The translations under genes and the position numbers were made by a program. A stretch of DNA of 64,000 bases from Paenibacillus zeirhizosphaerae (lineage in GTDB: Bacteria; Bacillota; Bacilli; Paenibacillales; Paenibacillaceae), in the NCBI RefSeq assembly GCF_030705605.1, contig NZ_JAPCKK010000006.1, forward strand, positions 1 to 64,000, read 5' to 3'. Positions 57,250 to 64,000 of this stretch are shown piece after piece; position 1 is the stretch's first letter, and the number at the start of each line of letters is the position of its first letter. The notes under the pieces were generated by a model. The model made no database searches, was not told where the DNA came from, and worked only from the letters and a program-made list of their open reading frames with translations.

Positions 57250-58845
57250 ATGGCGAAGATAAATATTCGTCCCTCAAGCGCTGTGTATGCAACTTATAAA
57301 CGGCTAAGCTATCAGCCTTGGACAGCTATTGCAGAATTTGTAGATAATTCTACACAGAGTTATTTTGACCATAGAGAAGAGTTGCTTTCATTACCAGACT
57401 TCAAAAAATTAGTAATTAATATTTCATATGAAAACAATATAGATGGTAATGATGTTCTAACGATTACAGACACTGCGTACGGAATGGAATGGGAAGATTT
57501 TGAAAGAGCCATTATATTGGATAAGGCGCCCCAAAATAGAGACGGTCGTAATGAATTTGGAATGGGATTAAAAACTGCTGCATGTTGGTTTGGGAAGAAG
57601 TGGAGTGTTATTTCGACCCAATTAGGATCAGAGTTTGCATATAGTGCTACTGTTGATGTAGAGAAATTAAAAAATGAGAAGATTGAGGAAATAGAAGCAG
57701 ATATTTTTGAAGCAAATCCGAATGAACATTATACAATAATTAAAATTGAAAGTTTAAATAAGAAATTAACAGCTTCTAGAACAGTTTGGAAAATAAAGGA
57801 ATTATTAAGTAATATTTATAGGCAGGATTTAAGAAGTGGTGAAGTTGTTATTACTTATAACGGAACAGAGTTAACTTATAATGATCCCGCAATCTATGAA
57901 GAGGAAATAGCTGATGGTAGTATTGAACGCTGGAAGAAAGATGTTGAGTTTACTGTGAACCATGAGGGAAAGAAACTCACAGTAAAAGGGTTTATTGCAA
58001 TAAGAATACCTGCTAGTGTTAAGGATGCTGGATTTACGCTCATTAGAAGAGGGCGAGTTATTGTTGGGGGACCAGAGAAAAATTATAGACCAATAGAACT
58101 TTTTGGCGAATCAAATTCATATGCTTTCCAGCGGCTTTTTGGTGAACTCCATATGGATAATTGGCCTGTCACGCAGGCAAAAGACGACTTCGATTGGCAT
58201 ACAGGCGGCCTTGAGGAGCAGTTTATTGAAAAATTACAGAATTTTTCAAAGGATTTTCGAGCGAAAGCAGAACAAATCCGAGTGCGCCAACGTGTCCAGA
58301 CTTCCGATGTTATTGGGAAAGTAGTCGAGGGCTTACAAAAAGCAGCTGTCATTAAGGAAGTTAGTGTGGAACCTTACGTTGGAGCGGGAAGTGAATTACC
58401 ATCCCCAAGTATCTCAAAGTCACGGTCAGATATGAGTAGTGATAGTTCAGATACTGAAAATAGCATTGTGGATGAAGTTAATGTAAGTGCTGTTGATGCT
58501 GGGCTCATCATCAGTGGACCAACCACTTATAAAACTAATTTTGAATATATGAAAATAAAATATACTTTTTTTGTTGAGTTTGAAACTTCTAATCCTTTAT
58601 CACCTTGGGTTACTCTATCTAAATCAATAGAGGAATTATATAATATCAAGTTAAATATGAAGCATGCTTTTTTTAAACCTTTTATAGATAATAAAGAATT
58701 CAGTGTAATTATGACAAAATTAGTTATTGCAATTATATTAGCAGAGATTGAATCACTTAAAATATCACATGATGGCCGCATTGAAGCAAGCTCGATTAGA
58801 AACAAAATGAATCAAATTTTGTCGGATCTTGCATTACAATCCTAG
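57250..58845 (+). CDS. GHKL ATPase, MORC/MutL-like, of an R-M system
   Basis: 531 residues. The Bergerat ATP-binding fold is complete: AEFVDNSTQ with Glu29 and Asn33, ITDTAYGM (Asp74, Gly78), and the lid EFGMGLKTAA (102-111). The KxxR-like S5 region and a long C-terminal part with a Ser/Asp-rich linker (SRSDMSSDSSDTENS, ~395-410) follow. Iyer, Abhiman and Aravind described MORC-like ATPases linked with C5 methyltransferases, Z1 helicases and nucleases; this gene order fits. Probably a DNA-loop or conformation-changing subunit. Confidence 0.9.
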   Translation: MAKINIRPSSAVYATYKRLSYQPWTAIAEFVDNSTQSYFDHREELLSLPDFKKLVINISYENNIDGNDVLTITDTAYGMEWEDFERAIILDKAPQNRDGRNEFGMGLKTAACWFGKKWSVISTQLGSEFAYSATVDVEKLKNEKIEEIEADIFEANPNEHYTIIKIESLNKKLTASRTVWKIKELLSNIYRQDLRSGEVVITYNGTELTYNDPAIYEEEIADGSIERWKKDVEFTVNHEGKKLTVKGFIAIRIPASVKDAGFTLIRRGRVIVGGPEKNYRPIELFGESNSYAFQRLFGELHMDNWPVTQAKDDFDWHTGGLEEQFIEKLQNFSKDFRAKAEQIRVRQRVQTSDVIGKVVEGLQKAAVIKEVSVEPYVGAGSELPSPSISKSRSDMSSDSSDTENSIVDEVNVSAVDAGLIISGPTTYKTNFEYMKIKYTFFVEFETSNPLSPWVTLSKSIEELYNIKLNMKHAFFKPFIDNKEFSVIMTKLVIAIILAEIESLKISHDGRIEASSIRNKMNQILSDLALQS

Positions 58846-58860
58846 GAAGGTGACGCATGG

Positions 58861-61023
58861 ATGGATAATATTATTGAAATGAAAATAAAAGATAGTAACA
58901 GTTGGCCAATTGTTTCAGATGGTTACTTTCGAAAGAAAATGACTGATCAATTGGTGAAGGATGGAATACGATTAGACGCTGTAGATAAGATTTTTCAAAA
59001 TTCTATAAATATTCTCTCGAATTGTCCTAATCCAATGGACGAGACTCCTAACTCAAAAACAGGAATTGTGATTGGGAAGGTACAGAGTGGGAAAACCTCA
59101 AATTTTATCTCATTGATGGCTCTTGCATTTGATAATAACTACGATATTATTGTCGTTTTGGGCGGGACCAAAAAAATACTTCTTGGGCAAAATGTGACGA
59201 GAATAAGTTCATACTTTAGCAACATTCCTATGGAAAGAATGGTTATTCTGGCTACAAACCAAAATGAATCTATTCTTAATCCAACCGCAATTAAACAATT
59301 TATTAACGAGAAAAGAAAAGTAGTAATAGTGGGTTTAAAAGGTAAGGTAAGAATAAATACAATTGCAAAAATTTTTGCAGATCCCATATTGTCTAATGTC
59401 CCCACATTAGTCATTGATGATGAAGGTGATCAAGCTACACTTAATACTCAATCATCTCGTAACTCCATGAGTGCTACGTATGAAGCAGCTGTTACCTTAA
59501 AAGAAAGATTGAAACGCCACTGTTTTTTATCGATTACTGCAACTCCACAAGCAAATATATTAATTAAAACCTGGGACCAATTATCCCCCGATTTTGGCTC
59601 GTTAGTCTACCCAGGAGATGATTACTGTGGTCTTGAAGAGTTTCACGGAGAAAATCAAGATACTTACATTAAATTAATTCCTGATAATGAGCCAAGTATT
59701 TTAGAAGACATGGGTTTACCAATGTCATTTTATAAGGCACTTGCTACCTTTTTCGTGGGTGGAGCTATTAGAATATACCGTGGAGACACTGACAATCATG
59801 CTATGTTGATACATCCAAGTCAGCGAAAATTTGAACATCAAATTGTAATGAGAAAAGTGAATAGCGTAGTAAATGATTGGAAGGTTATTGCCCGAACGAA
59901 GCTCGGTGGGATAAATGATTTATCTTATCAAAGTCTCTTAACCTATTTACATAATGCCTACCTTGATTTCAAAAATGATGGGGTAATTCTTCCGAGTTTC
60001 AATGAATTAGAAAATTATATACTAAAATGTATTAGGATGTGTCCCGATGCGCATCTTTGTAACGGAGATGAGGATGCAAGTGAGAATTCACGATTTTATA
60101 AAGTTAATATTTTTGTTGGGGGTAATTTGGTTGAACGCGGATTAACTATTAAAGGCCTAGCAGTAACCTATATAATAAGGCGTGCACGCGGAGTATCAAA
60201 TGTCGATAACACAGAACAACGAGCAAGGTGGTTCGGGTATAAGCGAAGTTTTTTAGATGTTTGCAGAGTATTTACAACACAGCCAATTAAAGATGATTTT
60301 TCATCTATATTGGAACACGATGATGATTTATGGGCGACCATTGAACGAGCGGAACTTAGAGGAGTACCCTTCAAAGAGATTCCCAGGGTCTTTGTTTTAG
60401 CTAATAAAATGCTTAACATGACTCGAAGAAATGTCGCAAAAACTGAACGTTTCAGCTATTCTGAGTGGAATAAGCAGGATTATCTCCTTTTAATACGTTC
60501 GAGTGTTGAGCGTAATATCGCATACATTAATGATTTTAGAAAAAAGAATCATGATTTAATTGAAATATTAGACTACAGTGGAGTAAATAAACATGTTCTG
60601 ATAAAAGGATTGAATTTCTTCGAAGTTAAAAACAGTTTATTGGACAATTTAATTTTTCCAGACGAAAGCAGGCTAGATAACACCTTTTTTAATAAATTAG
60701 AAGAGGCAATCAGAAAAAGCGAAATCAACCCTGTTATTGACATTTTATGGATTAGAGAAAAAGAACATGAAACTCGCTCTATAAACAGTTCGGGAGAAAT
60801 AAATCAGTTATTTCAAGGTAGAAACTCAACTCCAGGAAGTCCGACTTATTATCCAGGTGATAGTAGTATGGTATCAATTTCAAGGAGTGGGGTTATGCAG
60901 TTGCAAATTCACTTTATTAGACCCAAAAATAGGCCAGAAGTCGAATACTATAGTCCCGCGATTGCACTTTATGTGCCATCAACATATTCCGAAAAAATGG
61001 AGCGTCTTGTAGGACAAATATAA
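58861..61023 (+). CDS. Z1-domain superfamily II helicase-like ATPase
   Basis: 720 residues. Walker A GKVQSGKTS (72-80), Walker B IDDEGD (185-190), motif III SITATPQANI, motif V GGNLVERGLTIKGLAV and motif VI NTEQRARWFGY define the Z1 family, found almost only in methyltransferase-linked systems. The ATG follows AAGGTGACGCATGG, 15 bases after the GHKL gene. The C-terminal ~190 residues are unassigned. It is expected to couple ATP hydrolysis to DNA translocation or remodelling by the nuclease. Confidence 0.93.
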   Translation: MDNIIEMKIKDSNSWPIVSDGYFRKKMTDQLVKDGIRLDAVDKIFQNSINILSNCPNPMDETPNSKTGIVIGKVQSGKTSNFISLMALAFDNNYDIIVVLGGTKKILLGQNVTRISSYFSNIPMERMVILATNQNESILNPTAIKQFINEKRKVVIVGLKGKVRINTIAKIFADPILSNVPTLVIDDEGDQATLNTQSSRNSMSATYEAAVTLKERLKRHCFLSITATPQANILIKTWDQLSPDFGSLVYPGDDYCGLEEFHGENQDTYIKLIPDNEPSILEDMGLPMSFYKALATFFVGGAIRIYRGDTDNHAMLIHPSQRKFEHQIVMRKVNSVVNDWKVIARTKLGGINDLSYQSLLTYLHNAYLDFKNDGVILPSFNELENYILKCIRMCPDAHLCNGDEDASENSRFYKVNIFVGGNLVERGLTIKGLAVTYIIRRARGVSNVDNTEQRARWFGYKRSFLDVCRVFTTQPIKDDFSSILEHDDDLWATIERAELRGVPFKEIPRVFVLANKMLNMTRRNVAKTERFSYSEWNKQDYLLLIRSSVERNIAYINDFRKKNHDLIEILDYSGVNKHVLIKGLNFFEVKNSLLDNLIFPDESRLDNTFFNKLEEAIRKSEINPVIDILWIREKEHETRSINSSGEINQLFQGRNSTPGSPTYYPGDSSMVSISRSGVMQLQIHFIRPKNRPEVEYYSPAIALYVPSTYSEKMERLVGQI

Positions 61024-61041
61024 ATGATAGGAGGGAAAAAA

Positions 61042-62022
61042 GTGAACACCGAGTTTATTTTAAGCCAAATAAACATACTCCAAAATTCAACTCCACAAGA
61101 CAAATTCATTTTGTTTGGTATACCTGATATTTCGTCATCTGTATATTATGGCGTTGATAATAGTAATAATCCTGTTTTTGTAATGGAGTCCTCCAATCCA
61201 CATGTTAAGTCTCAAATACAGAGTACGCAAAAATTATTTTTTAGTTCAAATACCCAGTGCGAAATGGTAATTAGCGGAGCAACTTTTGAAAAAACAGTGC
61301 ATTTTCTTACATGTTTGAGCAGCCTGCCAGAGGAACAATTAGCATTTATACGTTTAACGGAGGCCTTTTCGAAACATCTTGTATCGAATAATCCTTATAT
61401 GCTAAATGAACTTTTCTCTGCTTTAGTTAGTCTTTTTGCTCAAAGAGAGAAGACTGCTAATCTTGAACTACAAGGCATGTATGCTGAGCTATATGTTATA
61501 AAATATTTTATGAATCTTGGAATTAATATCAATTCATTTTGGCAAAAAAATACTAAAATGAATTTTGACTTTACAATTACTCGTAAAAAGCGAATGGAAG
61601 TTAAATCTACAACACAAGAAACTAGAATTCATCATTTTAAGCATGAACAGTTACTATCAGAGTTGTACGATATTTTAATCGTTTCATGTCTACTTCGAAG
61701 GGATGATTCGGGGTTATCACTATATCAATTAATTCAAGAAGTGAGAACAATTGCAGCACAGGATTTTAGAACACTCCTATATATTGAGCAATTAATTAAA
61801 AATATTCCGGAAGATGTTCTACGTGAGTACAAGTATGATGAAATTTATCTTGAAAATAATATTCGTTTCTATCCTGCACATAACGTCCCCAAATTTAATG
61901 AGGCTCAGCCGCAGGGGGTGACTCAAACGGAGTATAATTCAAATCTAAGTGTATCTTCGTACCTTTCACCTCATTTAGTACTTAAATGGCTTAATGAAAG
62001 AGAGGAGGGTGTGAATGTTTAA
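61042..62022 (+). CDS. PD-(D/E)XK motif protein (DUF4420), predicted nuclease
   Basis: 326 residues. The core NFDFTITRKKRMEVKST has the Asp...Glu-x-Lys of PD-(D/E)XK nucleases, preceded by a helical region with GMYAELYVIKYFM. Such DUF4420 proteins are the predicted restriction enzymes of Z1/MORC systems. The GTG at 61042 has an ideal AGGAGGG site six bases upstream; the ATG at 61024 overlaps that region. Follows the Z1 gene almost directly and overlaps the next ORF by eight bases. Confidence 0.88.
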   Translation: MNTEFILSQINILQNSTPQDKFILFGIPDISSSVYYGVDNSNNPVFVMESSNPHVKSQIQSTQKLFFSSNTQCEMVISGATFEKTVHFLTCLSSLPEEQLAFIRLTEAFSKHLVSNNPYMLNELFSALVSLFAQREKTANLELQGMYAELYVIKYFMNLGININSFWQKNTKMNFDFTITRKKRMEVKSTTQETRIHHFKHEQLLSELYDILIVSCLLRRDDSGLSLYQLIQEVRTIAAQDFRTLLYIEQLIKNIPEDVLREYKYDEIYLENNIRFYPAHNVPKFNEAQPQGVTQTEYNSNLSVSSYLSPHLVLKWLNEREEGVNV

Positions 62023-62317
62023 AACGTATGATTTATTTGATCATCGCAATCTGGAAGATTTAATTCCAGAAATTATGTATTATTACTTGTTTCAAGGTCT
62101 TAGCTTGACTCAAATTGAATTAAAGCTATTTAAGACAGAAAGTTACAAAGGCTGGTTAAGCAAAACATTCTTAAACTACTATAGTATAGACACCGAAGGG
62201 GAAAACAAAGGTGTTTTTAAAGGGAAAACTATTCCTGAAGTAGTTGATGAATTGTATAAAAGTCCCAATATTGCACACATTGGAGTTGCAAAACTCTTGA
62301 GAAGTAAATACATGTAA
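62015..62317 (+). CDS. Small helical protein, last gene of the R-M operon
   Basis: 100 residues, no family recognised. Residues 19-60 (IMYYYLFQGLSLTQIELKLF ...) are helical and could hold a helix-turn-helix; the end is basic (KLLRSKYM). It overlaps the DUF4420 gene by eight bases, with GAGGAGGGTGTG upstream, so it is translated with the nuclease. In related operons this place is often taken by a large AIPR protein; this is not one. It may be a cofactor, specificity or regulatory subunit. Confidence 0.7.
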   Translation: MFKTYDLFDHRNLEDLIPEIMYYYLFQGLSLTQIELKLFKTESYKGWLSKTFLNYYSIDTEGENKGVFKGKTIPEVVDELYKSPNIAHIGVAKLLRSKYM

Positions 62318-62570
62318 TCTGGTGATCTTTTAGAGCATATACCGAAAACAGCAGAATGATATCGAAAAATAAGTATCAAATTTGGTATTAAAAGAGGGAA
62401 GTACTGCTCAGGTATAATGGGGAAACGATCTATTGCCAGGGATGCATCTTTTATAGCAGATAATTATGGAGGTTTGCAGTAGATGTTCAATATATTCAGT
62501 TTGCATGTAAATGGCTCCTAAGGATTTGGGGGTTTCTCGGTTTTATAGCAATATTTTCTTGGCGCCTGTG
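62318..62570. other. 253-base gap after the R-M operon, no gene seen
   Basis: AT-rich sequence with short broken frames on the plus strand (for example KRSIARDASFIADNYGGLQ before a stop near 62482) that I cannot link to a family. No strong terminator was found directly after the R-M operon. Confidence 0.35.
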
Positions 62571-62750
62571 TTAGACAATATTGTTGCCTTTACATTTTAA
62601 GAACTCCTCGATAGCTTTAGAAGGGTCCTGAATAGCTCGGACAAGAGCAACCTTGTCTACGTATTGGATGTTATCTTCAATATGCGGATCCAGGATTGTG
62701 GGCAGAACGTATTGATCAGGATAAATCGTACTGACCTCTTTCCACTGCAT
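62571..62750 (-). CDS. Short hypothetical protein, possibly truncated
   Basis: 59 residues, MQWKEVSTIYPDQYVLPTIL and then a DKVALVRAI strand. The ATG at 62750 has AAAGGATG upstream. Its pattern (WxEVxxxYPxxxV...LD...V...V...D...A..EF) recalls small proteins usually found beside clan AA aspartic-protease-like genes, which run on to a VYHT-type strand. Here a stop follows KGNNIV, while the next frame reads NTGAKKILL, so it may be C-terminally truncated. Partner gene absent. Confidence 0.45.
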   Translation of the reverse strand: MQWKEVSTIYPDQYVLPTILDPHIEDNIQYVDKVALVRAIQDPSKAIEEFLKCKGNNIV

Positions 62751-62977
62751 TACTATCACATCCTTTGTACATTTTCTGTTTAAGTGAATATTACCAAATT
62801 ATACCGACCCTTTGGACGAAAAGATGGTTGAATTATAAAAGCGCAGGTAAATTTCTGAAGTTCACTCGTTAAGAAAGGAAAATAATAAAAGTTTATTAAA
62901 CCTTCGTCCTGAATTATAATGGAATGAGGTTGTCAACTTTTCCTGAGAGCAGCTTGCCTTCATATTGAAGTGGACGT

Positions 62978-63014
62978 AAAATAAACCGCCAGTTTATGCT
63001 GGCGGTTTATTTTA
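62978..63014. terminator. Bidirectional terminator
   Basis: TAAAATAAACCGCCAG and CTGGCGGTTTATTTTA are perfectly complementary with a six-base loop and have T runs on both strands. No active gene lies directly next to it; it probably ends the XRE transcript or marks the island's right side. Confidence 0.85.
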
Positions 63015-63144
63015 TCTGACCGACTTAGACGTCACATATGTATTTCATTGATTTTCACTATGTGGAACTGATTGTTATGGTGAAGATGGCGGACAGAGTA
63101 ATGCATGAAATGATGATGTTGTAGTAGCGGTGTATTCACTCAGA

Positions 63145-63387
63145 TTATTCACCTAACAACTCACCAGCGGAAATTTCCAAGGCCTTGGCGATGATTAGGA
63201 TCTCATAGTCTTGAACAAGCCGATACTGTCCTTCCAAGCGTGATAGGCTGGTTGGACTGATATCCAATCCAAAGGTTTGCAGCCTGGCTAAAAATTCTTT
63301 TTGCTTCATTCCCTTTGCTTTGCGAATGGCGAGTACGCGAGAACCAATAATATTTTTGTCGCCGGGTGGTTCCTTGCGATGCTTCAT
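63145..63387 (-). CDS. XRE-family helix-turn-helix regulator
   Basis: 80 residues, a single cro/C1-type domain. IGSRVLAIRKAKGMKQKEFL and LDISPTSLSRLEGQYR are helices 1-4, ending in LEISAGELLGE. ATG at 63387 is chosen because AGAGGT lies upstream; the ATG at 63405 has none. The divergent promoter region holds a 22-bp palindrome (63478-63499), which it probably binds. Target may be the plus-strand genes that follow. Confidence 0.92.
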   Translation of the reverse strand: MKHRKEPPGDKNIIGSRVLAIRKAKGMKQKEFLARLQTFGLDISPTSLSRLEGQYRLVQDYEILIIAKALEISAGELLGE

Positions 63388-63477
63388 AAATGTTGTACCT
63401 CTCATTTTTACCCAAATTGTACGAGATGTTGTTGTTGTTTTAATGCGAATATCGGAGTAAAATTAAATAAACCGATT

Positions 63478-63499
63478 ATCGCATTAAAATTAATGCGAT
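63478..63499. promoter_or_regulatory. Palindromic operator for the XRE regulator
   Basis: ATCGCATTAA-AA-TTAATGCGAT has perfect ten-base arms. A further half site TAATGCGA occurs at 63441-63448. It lies between the XRE gene and the divergent Spo0E-like gene, 40 bases before the latter. Confidence 0.65.
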
Positions 63500-63538
63500 G
63501 GTTATGAGTGCTCAAAGAAGCACGCAGGAGGCTAAATA

Positions 63539-63763
63539 ATGATCCGTTTATATGAAGAGATGGAGCAAGAAAGGCGCAGAATGAATGAACTCGGCCAAGT
63601 TTTGATGGGGCAGTCTATCCCTCTGTCTGAGCATGAAGGGCTGCTGGCATTAAGCCAAAAGGTTGATCAGTTGATGATAACGTTGCATCAGGCCAAATTC
63701 AAACAAACAGAAAGGCAGTATGTGCGAGGAGGAGTTGATTTTGAAGCACCCAACATGGTTTGA
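63539..63763 (+). CDS. Spo0E-like aspartyl-phosphatase family protein
   Basis: 74 residues. A helical hairpin with EEMEQERRRMNELGQVLM and LLALSQKVDQLMITLHQ follows the Spo0E pattern (R..M..L...... S..LD.L). Classical members dephosphorylate Spo0A-P through an SxxxD motif; here SQKVD is that motif, with Ser and Asp in place. GCAGGAGGC lies upstream. Overlaps the next gene by 23 bases. Moderately sure because the family is short. Confidence 0.62.
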   Translation: MIRLYEEMEQERRRMNELGQVLMGQSIPLSEHEGLLALSQKVDQLMITLHQAKFKQTERQYVRGGVDFEAPNMV

Positions 63764-64000
63764 AAGAGTCATGCAACATCGGCTTGATGACGTTTCAGCC
63801 CGCATCATACGCCAGCCTGAGATTAGTACATTACGTGAGGAAGAGCATTTGGTATTTCAGAGGCTATTTTCCGGTATGGATCTGGCGAATAAACCTGAGT
63901 TTTCGGACTGGGAGGATAAGCATCATCACAAGCAAGCATTGGAGAATGAGTATTTGTACTGGCAGGGGATGAAGGACGGTGTGCAGCTTGCCTATACCGT
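63741..64000 (+). CDS. Hypothetical protein (partial, runs off the window)
   Basis: At least 86 codons from the TTG at 63741, behind AGGAGGAG. The sequence includes HPTWFERVMQHRLDDVSARI, LREEEHLVFQRLFSGM and EYLYWQGMKDGVQLAY. Helical and polar, no signal peptide. No family name can be given; it is coupled to the Spo0E-like gene. Confidence 0.65.
   Translation, partial: MKHPTWFERVMQHRLDDVSARIIRQPEISTLREEEHLVFQRLFSGMDLANKPEFSDWEDKHHHKQALENEYLYWQGMKDGVQLAYT

Overview
The window looks like chromosome from a Paenibacillus-type Bacillota (low-GC Gram-positive, endospore-forming group). Supporting evidence is the complete purEKBCSQLFMN...HD gene order under a PurR box and a purine riboswitch, strong AGGAGG ribosome binding sites with frequent TTG/GTG starts, DUF1294, DUF4023, YerC/TrpR-like and Spo0E-like proteins, and a FapR-type operator before fabH. 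The species cannot be fixed from sequence alone.

Layout. 1-0.45 kb: the 3' end of a 23S rRNA gene, a 5S rRNA gene and the operon terminator. 0.5-9.4 kb: a secreted CYTH-like protein; a LysR regulator divergent from an ABC importer of the FbpA/AfuA class with a beta-CASP-like metallo-hydrolase; a structured intergenic stretch; DUF6933 and GrpB proteins. 9.5-11.6 kb (minus strand): two paralogous lipoproteins, a GHSLGG lipase and an overlapping small helical protein, which resembles a type VII secretion lipase toxin/immunity locus. 11.8-19.7 kb: an aldo/keto reductase, fabH, an exported amidase, topB, small proteins and a universal stress protein.

19.7-33.5 kb: the de novo IMP pathway. All twelve genes run on the plus strand, many overlapping by a few bases. 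They sit behind a PurR box, a sigma-A-like promoter and a guanine-type purine aptamer whose antiterminator and terminator can be traced. A terminator-like hairpin and a 60-bp tandem duplication separate purN from purHD. 33.5-50.5 kb: ordinary housekeeping and stress genes (aldo/keto reductase, hydrolases, ilvA, an extradiol dioxygenase, DedA and DoxX proteins, a DUF3048 lipoprotein, a Pho-box-preceded DUF47-Pit phosphate uptake pair, CorA, a YerC-like regulator, a CbiX-like chelatase, dagK, rlmD). Two gene remnants lie here, an HxlR regulator tail and a Dabb-domain tail.

50.5-62.8 kb: an AT-rich accessory island beginning directly after rlmD. It holds (a) a minus-strand two-gene unit of unknown function, a coiled-coil protein plus a small membrane protein; (b) an IS3-family element whose orfB is broken by a 10-bp tandem duplication; (c) an IS1380-family transposase broken by a homopolymer frameshift and a nonsense codon; and (d) a five-gene restriction-modification-like operon: cytosine-C5 methyltransferase, MORC/MutL-like GHKL ATPase, Z1 helicase, DUF4420 PD-(D/E)XK protein, and an unrecognised 100-residue protein. 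A perfect 14-bp palindrome lies just downstream of the operon's promoter. 62.8-64 kb: an XRE regulator, its likely palindromic operator, a Spo0E-like protein and the start of another gene.

The best candidates for poorly described biology are the 50.5-52.1 kb two-gene unit, the variant methyltransferase-GHKL-Z1-nuclease operon with its terminal small gene, and the split lipase locus at 9.5-11.6 kb. All functional statements come from motif recognition; no database search was run.
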